NCBI GenBank assembly: GCA_964637365.1
Contig: CAZWWH010000007.1
Location: forward strand, 16,581-80,580
DNA length: 64,000 nt
Direction: 5' to 3'
DNA from: Cryptoclostridium sp964637365
GTDB taxonomy: Bacteria > Bacillota > Dehalobacteriia > UBA7702
Part shown: in pieces, positions 23,811-32,078 of the stretch
How positions within the stretch are numbered: position 1 is the first letter of the stretch
How the letters are laid out: every line of letters begins with the position of its first letter
The notes under the pieces: model-generated
What the model saw: the letters and a program-made list of their open reading frames with translations, nothing else
Database searches by the model: none
Told to the model about the DNA's origin: nothing
Made by a program: the position numbers and the translations under genes

Positions 23811-24662
23811 ATGACTGTAATTAACTGGTACCCCGGCCACATGGCCAAAGCGGGAAAAGAAATAAAAAATCAGGCAGCGCTTTGTGATTTGATTTTGGAA
23901 ATTGCTGACGCCCGCCTGCCGGAAAGCTCCAGAAATCCAGAATTAAGAAAGTATATTGGCAAAAAAAACAGTATTTTGGTACTGAATAAAGCCGATCTTA
24001 CTGATAAAAATGATCGGGATGCCTGGCTCCGTTATTATCACGGTATAAACCAAAAAGCCGCCTTTGTGGCGGCTCAAAGGAGAATGGGCTTCAGGGATTT
24101 GGAACTGTTGCTGAATGAGGAAATCTCGGTACTGAATCAATCTATGGCGGAACGCGGCCGCCGTCCTAGGCCTCTTCGTGTCATGATGGTGGGAATCCCC
24201 AATTGCGGCAAAAGCGCCTTACTGAATGCCTTGGCTGGTTCCAAAAAAGCAAAGACCGGAAATAAGCCGGGGCTTACCCGCTCTCTGCAATGGGTACGTA
24301 CCGGGGAAAACTGGGAGCTTTTGGACTCGCCGGGGATTTTGTGGCCCAAATTGGAGGATCAGGACGCTGCCATGCGCCTGGCTGTGGTGGGCTCTATCAG
24401 TAAGGACGCTTGTTCTGAAGAGGAAAGCGGCTGGTATCTTTTGAATTGGCTGATTCGTAATCATCCTCAGGTTTTTGCGGAGCGTTACAAAGTGGAGACG
24501 CTGCCGGAATACCCCGAGGAACTTTTGGAAATAGTTGCCAGAAACCGTGGCATGGTGCGAAAAGGTGGCATTCGGGAAACGGAAACCTACATTATGCTGC
24601 TTAAGGAATTTCGAGAAGGAAAAATGGGCCCTTTGATGTTGGAATTGCCTCCAGAGGAGTGA
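23811..24662 (+). CDS. rbgA: Ribosome biogenesis GTPase RbgA (YlqF)
   Basis: Needed for late assembly of the 50S subunit. Circularly permuted GTPase of 283 residues: G4 NKAD at 59-62 comes before G1 GIPNCGKS at 128-135 and G3 DSPG near 171. The N-terminus INWYPGHMAKAGKEI is typical of YlqF. The ATG at 23811 is chosen for this. rnhB follows with a few bases of overlap or contact, as in many Firmicutes. Confidence 0.95.
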   Translation: MTVINWYPGHMAKAGKEIKNQAALCDLILEIADARLPESSRNPELRKYIGKKNSILVLNKADLTDKNDRDAWLRYYHGINQKAAFVAAQRRMGFRDLELLLNEEISVLNQSMAERGRRPRPLRVMMVGIPNCGKSALLNALAGSKKAKTGNKPGLTRSLQWVRTGENWELLDSPGILWPKLEDQDAAMRLAVVGSISKDACSEEESGWYLLNWLIRNHPQVFAERYKVETLPEYPEELLEIVARNRGMVRKGGIRETETYIMLLKEFREGKMGPLMLELPPEE

Positions 24663-24667
24663 TGAGG

Positions 24668-25282
24668 ATGAATGAAGAAGCACGTCTCATGGAAATGTAC
24701 CGCTATGAGGAAGTATTTTATGAAGAGGGAAAATTTTTGGTGGCGGGATGCGACGAAGCTGGACGAGGTCCTTTGGCTGGTCCGGTGGTGGCCGCCGCTG
24801 TGATTTTGCCGCAGCACTGTTTGATTCCATTTCTTAATGATTCAAAAAAACTTTCGGAAAAAAAACGTTTGGCCTTGGAGCAGGAAGTCAAAGAAACCGC
24901 CATTGCCTGGGCCGTGGCCCGCGTGGAGCATGATGAAATCGACCGTGTTAATATCCTTGAGGCATCGAAAAAAGCCATGCTTCTAGCAGTGGAATCTCTG
25001 TCTGTTCCAGCGGAAGCCCTGCTGATTGACGGCCCCTTTGGGCTTCAGCAGACCAGAATACCACAGCGGGCCATCAAAAAGGGGGATTCTCTTTCCGCTT
25101 CCATTGCCGCGGCCAGTATTTTGGCGAAAAATCATCGTGACCGCATCATGGTGGAATACGATAAAATCTATCCTCAGTACGGCTTTGCCAAGCATAAGGG
25201 ATATCCTACCAAATTTCACCGTGAGATGGTACATGAGCATGGCCCTTCTCCCATTCATCGCCGCACTTTTACTGTGAAATGA
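24668..25282 (+). CDS. rnhB: Ribonuclease HII
   Basis: Removes ribonucleotides and RNA from RNA:DNA hybrids. 204 residues. The acidic catalytic residues lie in AGCDEAGRGPLAGPVV (about 27-42) and further downstream; NDSKKLS and AAASILAKNHRD are also family motifs. Start codons at 24659 (GTG), 24662 and 24668 are in frame; 24668 has the best spacing to AGGAG at the end of rbgA. Confidence 0.94.
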   Translation: MNEEARLMEMYRYEEVFYEEGKFLVAGCDEAGRGPLAGPVVAAAVILPQHCLIPFLNDSKKLSEKKRLALEQEVKETAIAWAVARVEHDEIDRVNILEASKKAMLLAVESLSVPAEALLIDGPFGLQQTRIPQRAIKKGDSLSASIAAASILAKNHRDRIMVEYDKIYPQYGFAKHKGYPTKFHREMVHEHGPSPIHRRTFTVK

Positions 25283-25291
25283 GGAATAGAG

Positions 25292-25657
25292 ATGTCTTTT
25301 TACCGTAAAAAACTGGGAGAAAAAGGAGAACGAGCTGCGGAAAAAGCCTTAAAAAAAGAGGGGTATCGCCTATTGGAGCGGAATTATTCTGTCCGCGGCG
25401 GTGAAATTGACCTTATTATGGAACGGTCAGGGGAAATACTTTTTGTCGAGGTGAAGACGAGAACCTCTGAGGAATTTGGTACGCCTCTGGAAAGCATTGG
25501 ATCTCGGAAACGAGAACACCTGTGCCATGCGGCGAAGGTATATTTATCCCGGCGCTCTTTGGAGGATGCGGCGGTTTCTTTTTGCGCTGTATCTGTCACC
25601 GCGGATACAAAAGGGAAGATGAAAAGTGTTGAAATCATAAAGGATATTTTTTTGTAA
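25292..25657 (+). CDS. yraN: YraN family (UPF0102) putative endonuclease
   Basis: 121 residues with a restriction-endonuclease-like core, GGEIDLIMERSGEILFVEVKTR, where Asp and Glu-x-Lys form the nuclease-type site. Function is not settled in the family. It commonly lies beside rnhB and comM, as here. Confidence 0.9.
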   Translation: MSFYRKKLGEKGERAAEKALKKEGYRLLERNYSVRGGEIDLIMERSGEILFVEVKTRTSEEFGTPLESIGSRKREHLCHAAKVYLSRRSLEDAAVSFCAVSVTADTKGKMKSVEIIKDIFL

Positions 25658-25692
25658 TTGTCACAGAATCAAAAGGAATCGGCGATGGTATA

Positions 25693-25720
25693 TTGACAAT
25701 CACTTTTCTTCCCTTATAAT
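25693..25720 (+). promoter_or_regulatory. Promoter of comM
   Basis: TTGACA (25693-25698), 16-base spacer, TATAAT (25715-25720). Confidence 0.8.
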
Positions 25721-25794
25721 ATAAGATATTATAGGCAATCTTTGGTATATTATATAGTAGGAATTTTTTGGGCAGATGGAAAGGGGGCATAAGC

Positions 25795-27324
25795 ATGTTG
25801 GCAAAAATCAACGCCGTATCTTTACTTGGAATGGAAACCTTTCCGGTAATGGTGGAGGCGGATGTGTCCAATGGCTTACCTGCCTTTGATATCGTGGGCT
25901 TACCTGATGCTGCTGTGCGGGAAAGCAAGGAGCGAGTGAAGGCTGCCATCAAAAACGCGGGCTTTCATTTTCCTTCCCGCCGCATTGTAGTGAACCTTGC
26001 GCCGGCAGATTTACGGAAGGATGGCACACTTTTTGATTTACCCATTGCCATAGCTTTGCTCATTGCTACAGAACAACTGACCTTACCTGAAGCTTATGCT
26101 GACAGCTTTTTTTTCGGCGAGCTTTCTTTGGACGGCAGTGTTTCTCCGGTCAATGGAGTGCTGCCCTTAGTGAGCGGTATCGCCAAGAAATCTAACCGGG
26201 CGGCGTTCGTGCCTTATGAAAATAGGAAAGAAGCTGCTCTTGACGGTCGAGTAACGATTTATCCGGTAAAGGATTTGAAATCCTTGGCTCTCTTTTTTCA
26301 AGAGAAATCAGGAATTACCCCGGAGGTCTCCACCGATGAGACCTTTGACTTCCACGGCGAATGTCCCTCAGGCTATGTAGATATGAAGGATATCAAAGGA
26401 CAGTATTCTGCCAAACGGGCCATGGAAATCGCTGCCGCCGGCGGTCATAATATCCTGATGATCGGCGTTCCTGGCTCCGGAAAAACCCTGTTGGCCAGAA
26501 GTTTGCCCACAATTCTGCCGCCTATGACCAGAGAAGAAGCTCTGGAATGCACCTGTCTTTACAGTTTGGCTGGGGAATTGGGCGGTGATTACCTCGTGAA
26601 ACAGCGTCCCTTTCGTGCGCCGCATCATACATCATCATCGGTGAGTCTTATTGGCGGCGGTACCTATCCCAAGCCAGGTGAAATCAGCATGGCCTATCAT
26701 GGCGTGCTGTTCCTTGATGAAATGGTGGAATTCCCCAAAAATGTTTTACAGGTGCTGCGACAGCCTTTGGAGGACAAGGTGGTGCATATTTCCCGTGCCA
26801 GCGGTTCCTTTGTCTTTCCTGCTGATTTTCAGCTGGTAGGGGCCTGCAATCCCTGTCCCTGCGGCTACCGTGGCGATCCTGAGAAAGATTGTCATTGTTC
26901 CGAAAGCCAGGTTCAGCGGTATCAAAGCCGTTTAAGCGGACCGCTTTTGGATCGCATCGACCTCCATGTGGAGGTAAACCGTGTGACTTTTTCCGAGCTC
27001 CATCGTATGGGGGAAGAGGAATCCTCCCAAGTGGTGCGGGAACGTGTGATTGCTGCTCGCAACATTCAGAAAGAACGTTATCAAGGCCTGGGTTTTCGCA
27101 CCAATGCTGATTTGGAACGGCGCTATCTTGATATTTACTGTGGCCTGGATCAAGAATCCTCCGTGGTTTTAGAGCGAGTCTTTCAAAAACTTCATTTAAG
27201 CGCCAGAGCTCATGACAGAATATTAAAAGTTGCAAGAACCATTGCGGATCTGGAAGGTGCTGCTGAAATTCACAGCGGTCATATTTTAGAAGCGGTACAA
27301 TACCGTTCTTTGGACAGAGCGTAA
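25795..27324 (+). CDS. comM: YifB/ComM family Mg-chelatase-like AAA+ ATPase
   Basis: Hexameric helicase-like AAA+ protein that promotes branch migration in natural transformation. 509 residues: an N-terminal Lon-like domain (GLPAFDIVGLPDAAVRESKE), Walker A GVPGSGKTLLARSLP near residue 222, the sensor segment RAPHHTSSSVSLIGGG, Walker B VLFLDEM, and a four-cysteine zinc motif CNPCPCGY...C. The ATG at 25795 follows AAAGGGGG. dprA, another transformation gene, lies 3.6 kb downstream. Confidence 0.93.
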   Translation: MLAKINAVSLLGMETFPVMVEADVSNGLPAFDIVGLPDAAVRESKERVKAAIKNAGFHFPSRRIVVNLAPADLRKDGTLFDLPIAIALLIATEQLTLPEAYADSFFFGELSLDGSVSPVNGVLPLVSGIAKKSNRAAFVPYENRKEAALDGRVTIYPVKDLKSLALFFQEKSGITPEVSTDETFDFHGECPSGYVDMKDIKGQYSAKRAMEIAAAGGHNILMIGVPGSGKTLLARSLPTILPPMTREEALECTCLYSLAGELGGDYLVKQRPFRAPHHTSSSVSLIGGGTYPKPGEISMAYHGVLFLDEMVEFPKNVLQVLRQPLEDKVVHISRASGSFVFPADFQLVGACNPCPCGYRGDPEKDCHCSESQVQRYQSRLSGPLLDRIDLHVEVNRVTFSELHRMGEEESSQVVRERVIAARNIQKERYQGLGFRTNADLERRYLDIYCGLDQESSVVLERVFQKLHLSARAHDRILKVARTIADLEGAAEIHSGHILEAVQYRSLDRA

Positions 27325-27368
27325 TGAATAATCATAAACAGAGAATGAAATCAAAGGAATTTTAGAAA

Positions 27369-28145
27369 ATGAATGCAGAAATTGACGGATTAAATATCCA
27401 TTATCTCGATGAGGGGGAAGGCTCTCCTGTGCTGCTGCTTCACGGCTGGGGCTGTAACTGCGGCCACTGGGGGCCTGTTACCGAGGCATTAAAGGATGAC
27501 CATCGGGTCATCGTTCCCGACATTCCCGGTTTTGGTGAAAGTTCCGAGCCTCCTGAAGTGTGGGGGACCGAAGCGTACGCCGACTTTTTTGAGAAATTTA
27601 TGAAAGCCATCGGTGTGGAACGCCCTATAATTGCGGGACATTCCAACGGCGGCCGTATTGGTATTGTTTTGGCAGAGCGGGGTTGCTGCTCCAAGCTGAT
27701 TTTAACGGACAGCGCAGGGATTAAGCCCAAGCGCAGCGCCCAGTATTATCTCAAAGTATATTCTTATAAAGCCATGAAAAAGGCTTTGGATTTACCTGGC
27801 CTACGGGGTAAAAAAGAAGATATTCTGGATAAACGGCGCAAAAAGGCAGGCTCCGCTGATTATCAAGCTGCCAGCCCTAAAATGCGGGCCGTGCTTTCCC
27901 GAGTGGTCAATGAGGATTTACGCCCTCAGTTGGCTAAAATTAAAAATCCCACCTTGCTGGTGTGGGGCAGCGAAGATACCGCTACCCCCTTATCCGATGG
28001 TCAAACCATGGAATCAATTTTGAAAAAAAATGGCAGTGATACCGCTTTGATTGTCTTTGAAGGCCGTGGTCACTATGCCTTTCTGGAAGAGCGGAACCGT
28101 TTCATCGCTGTGTGTAAGGCCTTTATCGGTTCTCGGGAGGTATAA
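27369..28145 (+). CDS. Alpha/beta hydrolase
   Basis: 258 residues with an intact hydrolase set: oxyanion-region HGWGCNCGHWG, nucleophile Ser in GHSNGGRIG (about residue 95), Asp in WGSEDTATPL and His in GRGHYAFLEE. The substrate is unknown. It ends 2 bases before the membrane-type murF gene, so the three-gene set hydrolase-murF-ddl is probably one unit, hinting at a role on a cell-wall precursor or D-amino-acid compound (inference). Confidence 0.88.
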   Translation: MNAEIDGLNIHYLDEGEGSPVLLLHGWGCNCGHWGPVTEALKDDHRVIVPDIPGFGESSEPPEVWGTEAYADFFEKFMKAIGVERPIIAGHSNGGRIGIVLAERGCCSKLILTDSAGIKPKRSAQYYLKVYSYKAMKKALDLPGLRGKKEDILDKRRKKAGSADYQAASPKMRAVLSRVVNEDLRPQLAKIKNPTLLVWGSEDTATPLSDGQTMESILKKNGSDTALIVFEGRGHYAFLEERNRFIAVCKAFIGSREV

Positions 28146-28147
28146 CA

Positions 28148-29761
28148 ATGGAGCTTCTTTCTGTTTTGTGGGTGGTATTGTCCGCGCCGTTTCTGGCCTT
28201 TGGCGTCTTGCGGTTGAAATATCAACTCCATATGCTGCAACTGAATTCTTACCGCAATGAGCGCTATTCTCTCTGGCTCAAAACCAAGGGCCGTCCCATG
28301 TACGCTGAATTGCTGGGAGTACTTGCTGCCGGCGCTCTTTTTATCGGTGGTACCGTGGCCAACTATGTAGCCGTGTTCCTTTGGTCTGTCATTTATCTGA
28401 TTTTCATTCAAAGCCGTGACAAAACGCCGCCTAAAAAAGCTTTGGTTTTTACGATGCGTGCCCGCCGCCTGTTTGCGGTGGCTTTGGTGATTTTCGCCAT
28501 TCCAACGTTGCTTTTGATCTTTTTGGTACTGGCGTCTTCTTCTGTGGGGGATTTCGTGAAAGCTATTGTATTGATTGCTTTGGTCATTTACGCTTTTTGC
28601 GCGCCCTACGTTATGATGGCGGCCAATCTTATCTTGCAGCCCTTTGAGGAAAGCAAAAAGGCCGCTTTTTTCAAGGAAGCCCAGACCATGTTGGCGGAAA
28701 ATCCCAATTTGATTAAAGTGGCCATCACTGGCAGCTTTGGCAAAACCTCTGTCAAACACATCCTCAATATCATTATGGAGGAAAAATATCATACTCTGAT
28801 GCCTCCCGGTAGCTACAATACACCCATGGGCATCACCATCACGGTGCGTGAGCATTTAAAACCGGTTCACCAGGCCTTTATTACGGAAATGGGGGCCAAA
28901 CAAAAGGGCGATATTAAGGAACTTTGCGCGTTGGTTCATCCGAAATACGGTCTGTTGACCGCCATCGGGGAACAGCATTTGGAAACCTTTGGTACCTTTG
29001 AGAATATTATTGACACGAAATTTGAATTGATCGACGCTTTGCCAGCTGACGGCATTGCTGTCTTAAATTTTGACGATGAAAATATCAGAGCCAATGCCCA
29101 GCGTATGAAAGGCGAAGTCGTATCCTACGGCCTTGACAGTGTTGATTTGGATTATAGTGCCAAGGATATCCGCTATCACAGCCGCGGCACGGAATTTACT
29201 GTTATCGCTCCCAATGGCGAAGAGGAACAGATTCGCACCCGTTTGCTGGGGCGGCACAATGTTTATAATATTGTAGGAGCCATCGCCATGGCCCACCATT
29301 TGGGGCTCACGCTGCGCCAGGCCAAAAAGGCCATTGCCACGCTGCCTCCGGTGGAACACCGTTTGGAATTGAAGGTTCACGCCAACGGACTTGTCGTCAT
29401 TGACGATGCTTTTAACTCTAATCCCGTAGGCGCCAAAGCCGCCATGGAGGTTTTAGGAGCCATGGACGGTGGGAAGAAATTTCTCATCACCCCCGGTATG
29501 GTGGAATTGGGTGAGAAGGAAGCAGAGGAAAACCGCAAGTTCGGTATGGCTGCGGCCAAGGCTTGCGATTACATCGCTTTGGTCGGCGTGAAACAGACAG
29601 AACCCATAAAAGAGGGAATCTTATCCGCGGGCTTCCCCGAGGATCATCTCTTCATTGCGGAGGATTTGAAAGCTGCCAATGCCTTTGTTTACGGAAAGAC
29701 CGTGGCAGGGGACATTGTTTTATATGAAAATGATTTACCGGATACTTATAATGAGAAATAA
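28148..29761 (+). CDS. MurF-like Mur ligase with an N-terminal membrane domain
   Basis: 537 residues. Residues about 1-175 form a hydrophobic region with several likely membrane segments instead of the usual MurF N-terminal domain. From about 190 follow Mur ligase marks: ATP loop ITGSFGKTSVKHIL, the EMGAKQKGDIKEL segment, GRHNVYNIVGAIAMAHHLGL and DDAFNSNPVGAKAAMEVL (the MurF-type DxFNSNP motif). Probably adds D-Ala-D-Ala (or a variant dipeptide or depsipeptide) to UDP-MurNAc-tripeptide or a lipid-linked form. The downstream ddl supports this. Confidence 0.85.
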   Translation: MELLSVLWVVLSAPFLAFGVLRLKYQLHMLQLNSYRNERYSLWLKTKGRPMYAELLGVLAAGALFIGGTVANYVAVFLWSVIYLIFIQSRDKTPPKKALVFTMRARRLFAVALVIFAIPTLLLIFLVLASSSVGDFVKAIVLIALVIYAFCAPYVMMAANLILQPFEESKKAAFFKEAQTMLAENPNLIKVAITGSFGKTSVKHILNIIMEEKYHTLMPPGSYNTPMGITITVREHLKPVHQAFITEMGAKQKGDIKELCALVHPKYGLLTAIGEQHLETFGTFENIIDTKFELIDALPADGIAVLNFDDENIRANAQRMKGEVVSYGLDSVDLDYSAKDIRYHSRGTEFTVIAPNGEEEQIRTRLLGRHNVYNIVGAIAMAHHLGLTLRQAKKAIATLPPVEHRLELKVHANGLVVIDDAFNSNPVGAKAAMEVLGAMDGGKKFLITPGMVELGEKEAEENRKFGMAAAKACDYIALVGVKQTEPIKEGILSAGFPEDHLFIAEDLKAANAFVYGKTVAGDIVLYENDLPDTYNEK

Positions 29762-29775
29762 ACGGAGGTTTGAAA

Positions 29776-30948
29776 ATGAAAACAGTCGTCGGTTTGGTGT
29801 TTGGCTGCCCTTCGGTAGAGCATGAAGTTGCCATTATCTCGGCGCTCCAGGCTATGCAGTCTCTGAATAAAGATAAATACGAGCCCATTCCCATTTACAT
29901 TAGTAAAGATGGTCAATGGTACATGGGGGATCCCTTAAAGGATATTGAGCGGTTCCGCAAAGGCATCGACGCAATGCTGAAGGAGTGCCAAAAGGTCATT
30001 ATTTCCCCCAACGCCGGGGATGGCACCGCTTTTGTGTATCCTCAGGGCTTCCGCAACAAAAAGCCTCTGGCAAAGATCGATGTATTCCTCCCTGTGATGC
30101 ACGGCGCTTACGGCGAGGACGGCTGTATTCAAGGCTTCCTGGAAATGAGTGGTATTCCTTATACCGGCCCCAATGTATTGGCCGCTTCTGTGGGTATGGA
30201 TAAGGTGGCTCAAAAGGCCCTCTGCAAAATGGGGGATATCCCTGTTCTTGATTGTTTTTGGTTTTACAGCGGCGAATGGTCTTTAAGAGATATGGAAATC
30301 ATTAACTGTGTAGAAACGAAATTCATCTATCCTGTGATCGTGAAACCTGCTAACCTCGGTTCCAGTATCGGTATCAAGGTAGCTCATGATCGCAATGAGT
30401 TGATCGACGCCATTGAATTGGCTTGTCAATATTCTTTAAAAATTTTGGTGGAACCTGCCATTACCAATTTGAAGGAAGTCAATATCGCTGTTTTGGGCGA
30501 TCCGGAAGAAGTACAGACCTCGGAATTAGAGGAACCCTTAAACGCTGATGAAATTTTGTCCTTTGAGGATAAATATATCAGCGACGGTGGAGAGAAGTCC
30601 TCGGGGATGGCTTCCTTGAAACGAAAAATTCCTGCGGAAATTTCTGCGGAAATGGCCGCTGAAATTCGCGGCTATGCCAAGGACGCTTTCTATTGCCTTA
30701 ATGGTACGGGCGTTTGGCGTTTGGATTTTATGATTGATATGGATACTCAGAAGGTATATCTGAATGAAGTCAACACCATTCCCGGTTCTCTGTCCTTCTA
30801 TCTGTGGGAACCCATTGGCGTTCCTTACAGCGAATTGCTGGATCGCCTAATTGAAATCGCCTTGCGTGTCAAACGCCGCAGGGAAAACACCATTGTTTCA
30901 TTTCAGAGCAATATCCTTGCTCAGGGTGGGTTTAAAGGGAAAAAATAA
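29776..30948 (+). CDS. ddl: D-alanine--D-alanine ligase family protein
   Basis: ATP-grasp ligase of 390 residues, a little longer than E. coli Ddl. Motifs: FGCPSVEHEVAIISALQAMQ, PVMHGAYGEDGCIQG, VKPANLGSSIGIKVA, EVNTIPGSLSFYLWEP. The ATG at 29776 has GGAGG 7 bases upstream; TTG at 29770 is less likely. It could make D-Ala-D-Ala or a variant such as D-Ala-D-Lac; the sequence does not decide. The stop shares one base with the dprA start. Confidence 0.9.
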   Translation: MKTVVGLVFGCPSVEHEVAIISALQAMQSLNKDKYEPIPIYISKDGQWYMGDPLKDIERFRKGIDAMLKECQKVIISPNAGDGTAFVYPQGFRNKKPLAKIDVFLPVMHGAYGEDGCIQGFLEMSGIPYTGPNVLAASVGMDKVAQKALCKMGDIPVLDCFWFYSGEWSLRDMEIINCVETKFIYPVIVKPANLGSSIGIKVAHDRNELIDAIELACQYSLKILVEPAITNLKEVNIAVLGDPEEVQTSELEEPLNADEILSFEDKYISDGGEKSSGMASLKRKIPAEISAEMAAEIRGYAKDAFYCLNGTGVWRLDFMIDMDTQKVYLNEVNTIPGSLSFYLWEPIGVPYSELLDRLIEIALRVKRRRENTIVSFQSNILAQGGFKGKK

Positions 30949-32078
30949 TGATAGATGCAGTAGAAGCGAAGTATTTAATCAGTCTTAACCAAATAGAGGG
31001 TATGGATCAAAAATATATCACCGTTCTGATGGATTCTTTCAGCAGCGCTGAAGCAGCCTGGCGCAAAGAGAGCCGGTGGCGGAAATTATTGCCGCTCTCC
31101 GCCGGACGGGTGGAGTCCTTGCTGGCTGCCAAAAAGAACGTGAACCCCGAAAAGCTTTGGGCCTATGCGCAAAAGCTTGGCGTAAAGATTGCTTCTGTAA
31201 AGGATGATGATTATCCCGACGTTTTTCGGGAAATCTATGATGTACCTTATTTTATATACTATTTGGGTACATTGCCGGCACAGAATGCCTTCGCTTTTAC
31301 TGTGGTAGGTTCCCGCAAATGCAGCCAAGAGGGCAGCAGCATCGCAAAATTAATCGTCAAGCGTTTGGTGGAGTGTGGCCATGCCACCATTGTTGGCGGT
31401 TTGGCGGAAGGTATTGATAGCGCCGCTCATTGGGCTGCTTTGAATGCTGGTGGCGAGACCGTTGCGGTACTTGGCTGCGGTATTGACGTTATTTATCCCA
31501 CAAGCAATACAAAGCTTTATATGAAAATCAAGGAAAAAGGTTGTATTTTAACGGACTATTCCTTTGGTGCGGCTGCCCTAAAGCACCATTTCCCAAGGCG
31601 AAACCGCTTGATGAGCGCTTTGGGCAAAGGCGTTGTGGTGATAGAGGGGACCCGAGGCAGCGGCGTCTTTCATACCGTGGCCCATGGTTTGGATCAGGGC
31701 AAAGAAATTTACGCAGTTCCCGGTTCCATTCTGGAGTCCAAAAGCTACGCATCCAATTTTCTCCTGCGGGAGGGCACTGCAAAGCTTATTACCTGTGCTG
31801 ATGATATTTTAGAAGATTTCATGGAGTTGGAACAACGACAGGAAATCGTAACCACTGATATGATGGATTTCTCCCGATATCTGCCAGCGGAACGGAGTGC
31901 TTTGGAAGCGTTGAAGGAAGGGCCCATGCCCTTTGATATGATAGAGAGAATCAGCGGTTTGCCGTCATCAAAGCTGGCGGCGCTGCTGACCCAATGGGAA
32001 CTGGAGGAAATCGTGTCCCAGCGTCCCGGGAGAGTATTCGCACTATGTAATCGTGTGCAAGAGGTGAGTCATGAGTAA
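30948..32078 (+). CDS. dprA: DNA-processing protein DprA
   Basis: Loads RecA on incoming single-stranded DNA in transformation. 376 residues: an N-terminal helical (SAM-like) region, a Rossmann core with VVGSRKCSQEGSSIAK, VGGLAEGIDSAAHWAAL, LGCGIDVIYPTSN and the DNA-binding HHFPRRNRLMSALGKGVVVIEG, and a C-terminal winged helix from about 310. topA starts inside its last 8 bases. Confidence 0.94.
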   Translation: MIDAVEAKYLISLNQIEGMDQKYITVLMDSFSSAEAAWRKESRWRKLLPLSAGRVESLLAAKKNVNPEKLWAYAQKLGVKIASVKDDDYPDVFREIYDVPYFIYYLGTLPAQNAFAFTVVGSRKCSQEGSSIAKLIVKRLVECGHATIVGGLAEGIDSAAHWAALNAGGETVAVLGCGIDVIYPTSNTKLYMKIKEKGCILTDYSFGAAALKHHFPRRNRLMSALGKGVVVIEGTRGSGVFHTVAHGLDQGKEIYAVPGSILESKSYASNFLLREGTAKLITCADDILEDFMELEQRQEIVTTDMMDFSRYLPAERSALEALKEGPMPFDMIERISGLPSSKLAALLTQWELEEIVSQRPGRVFALCNRVQEVSHE

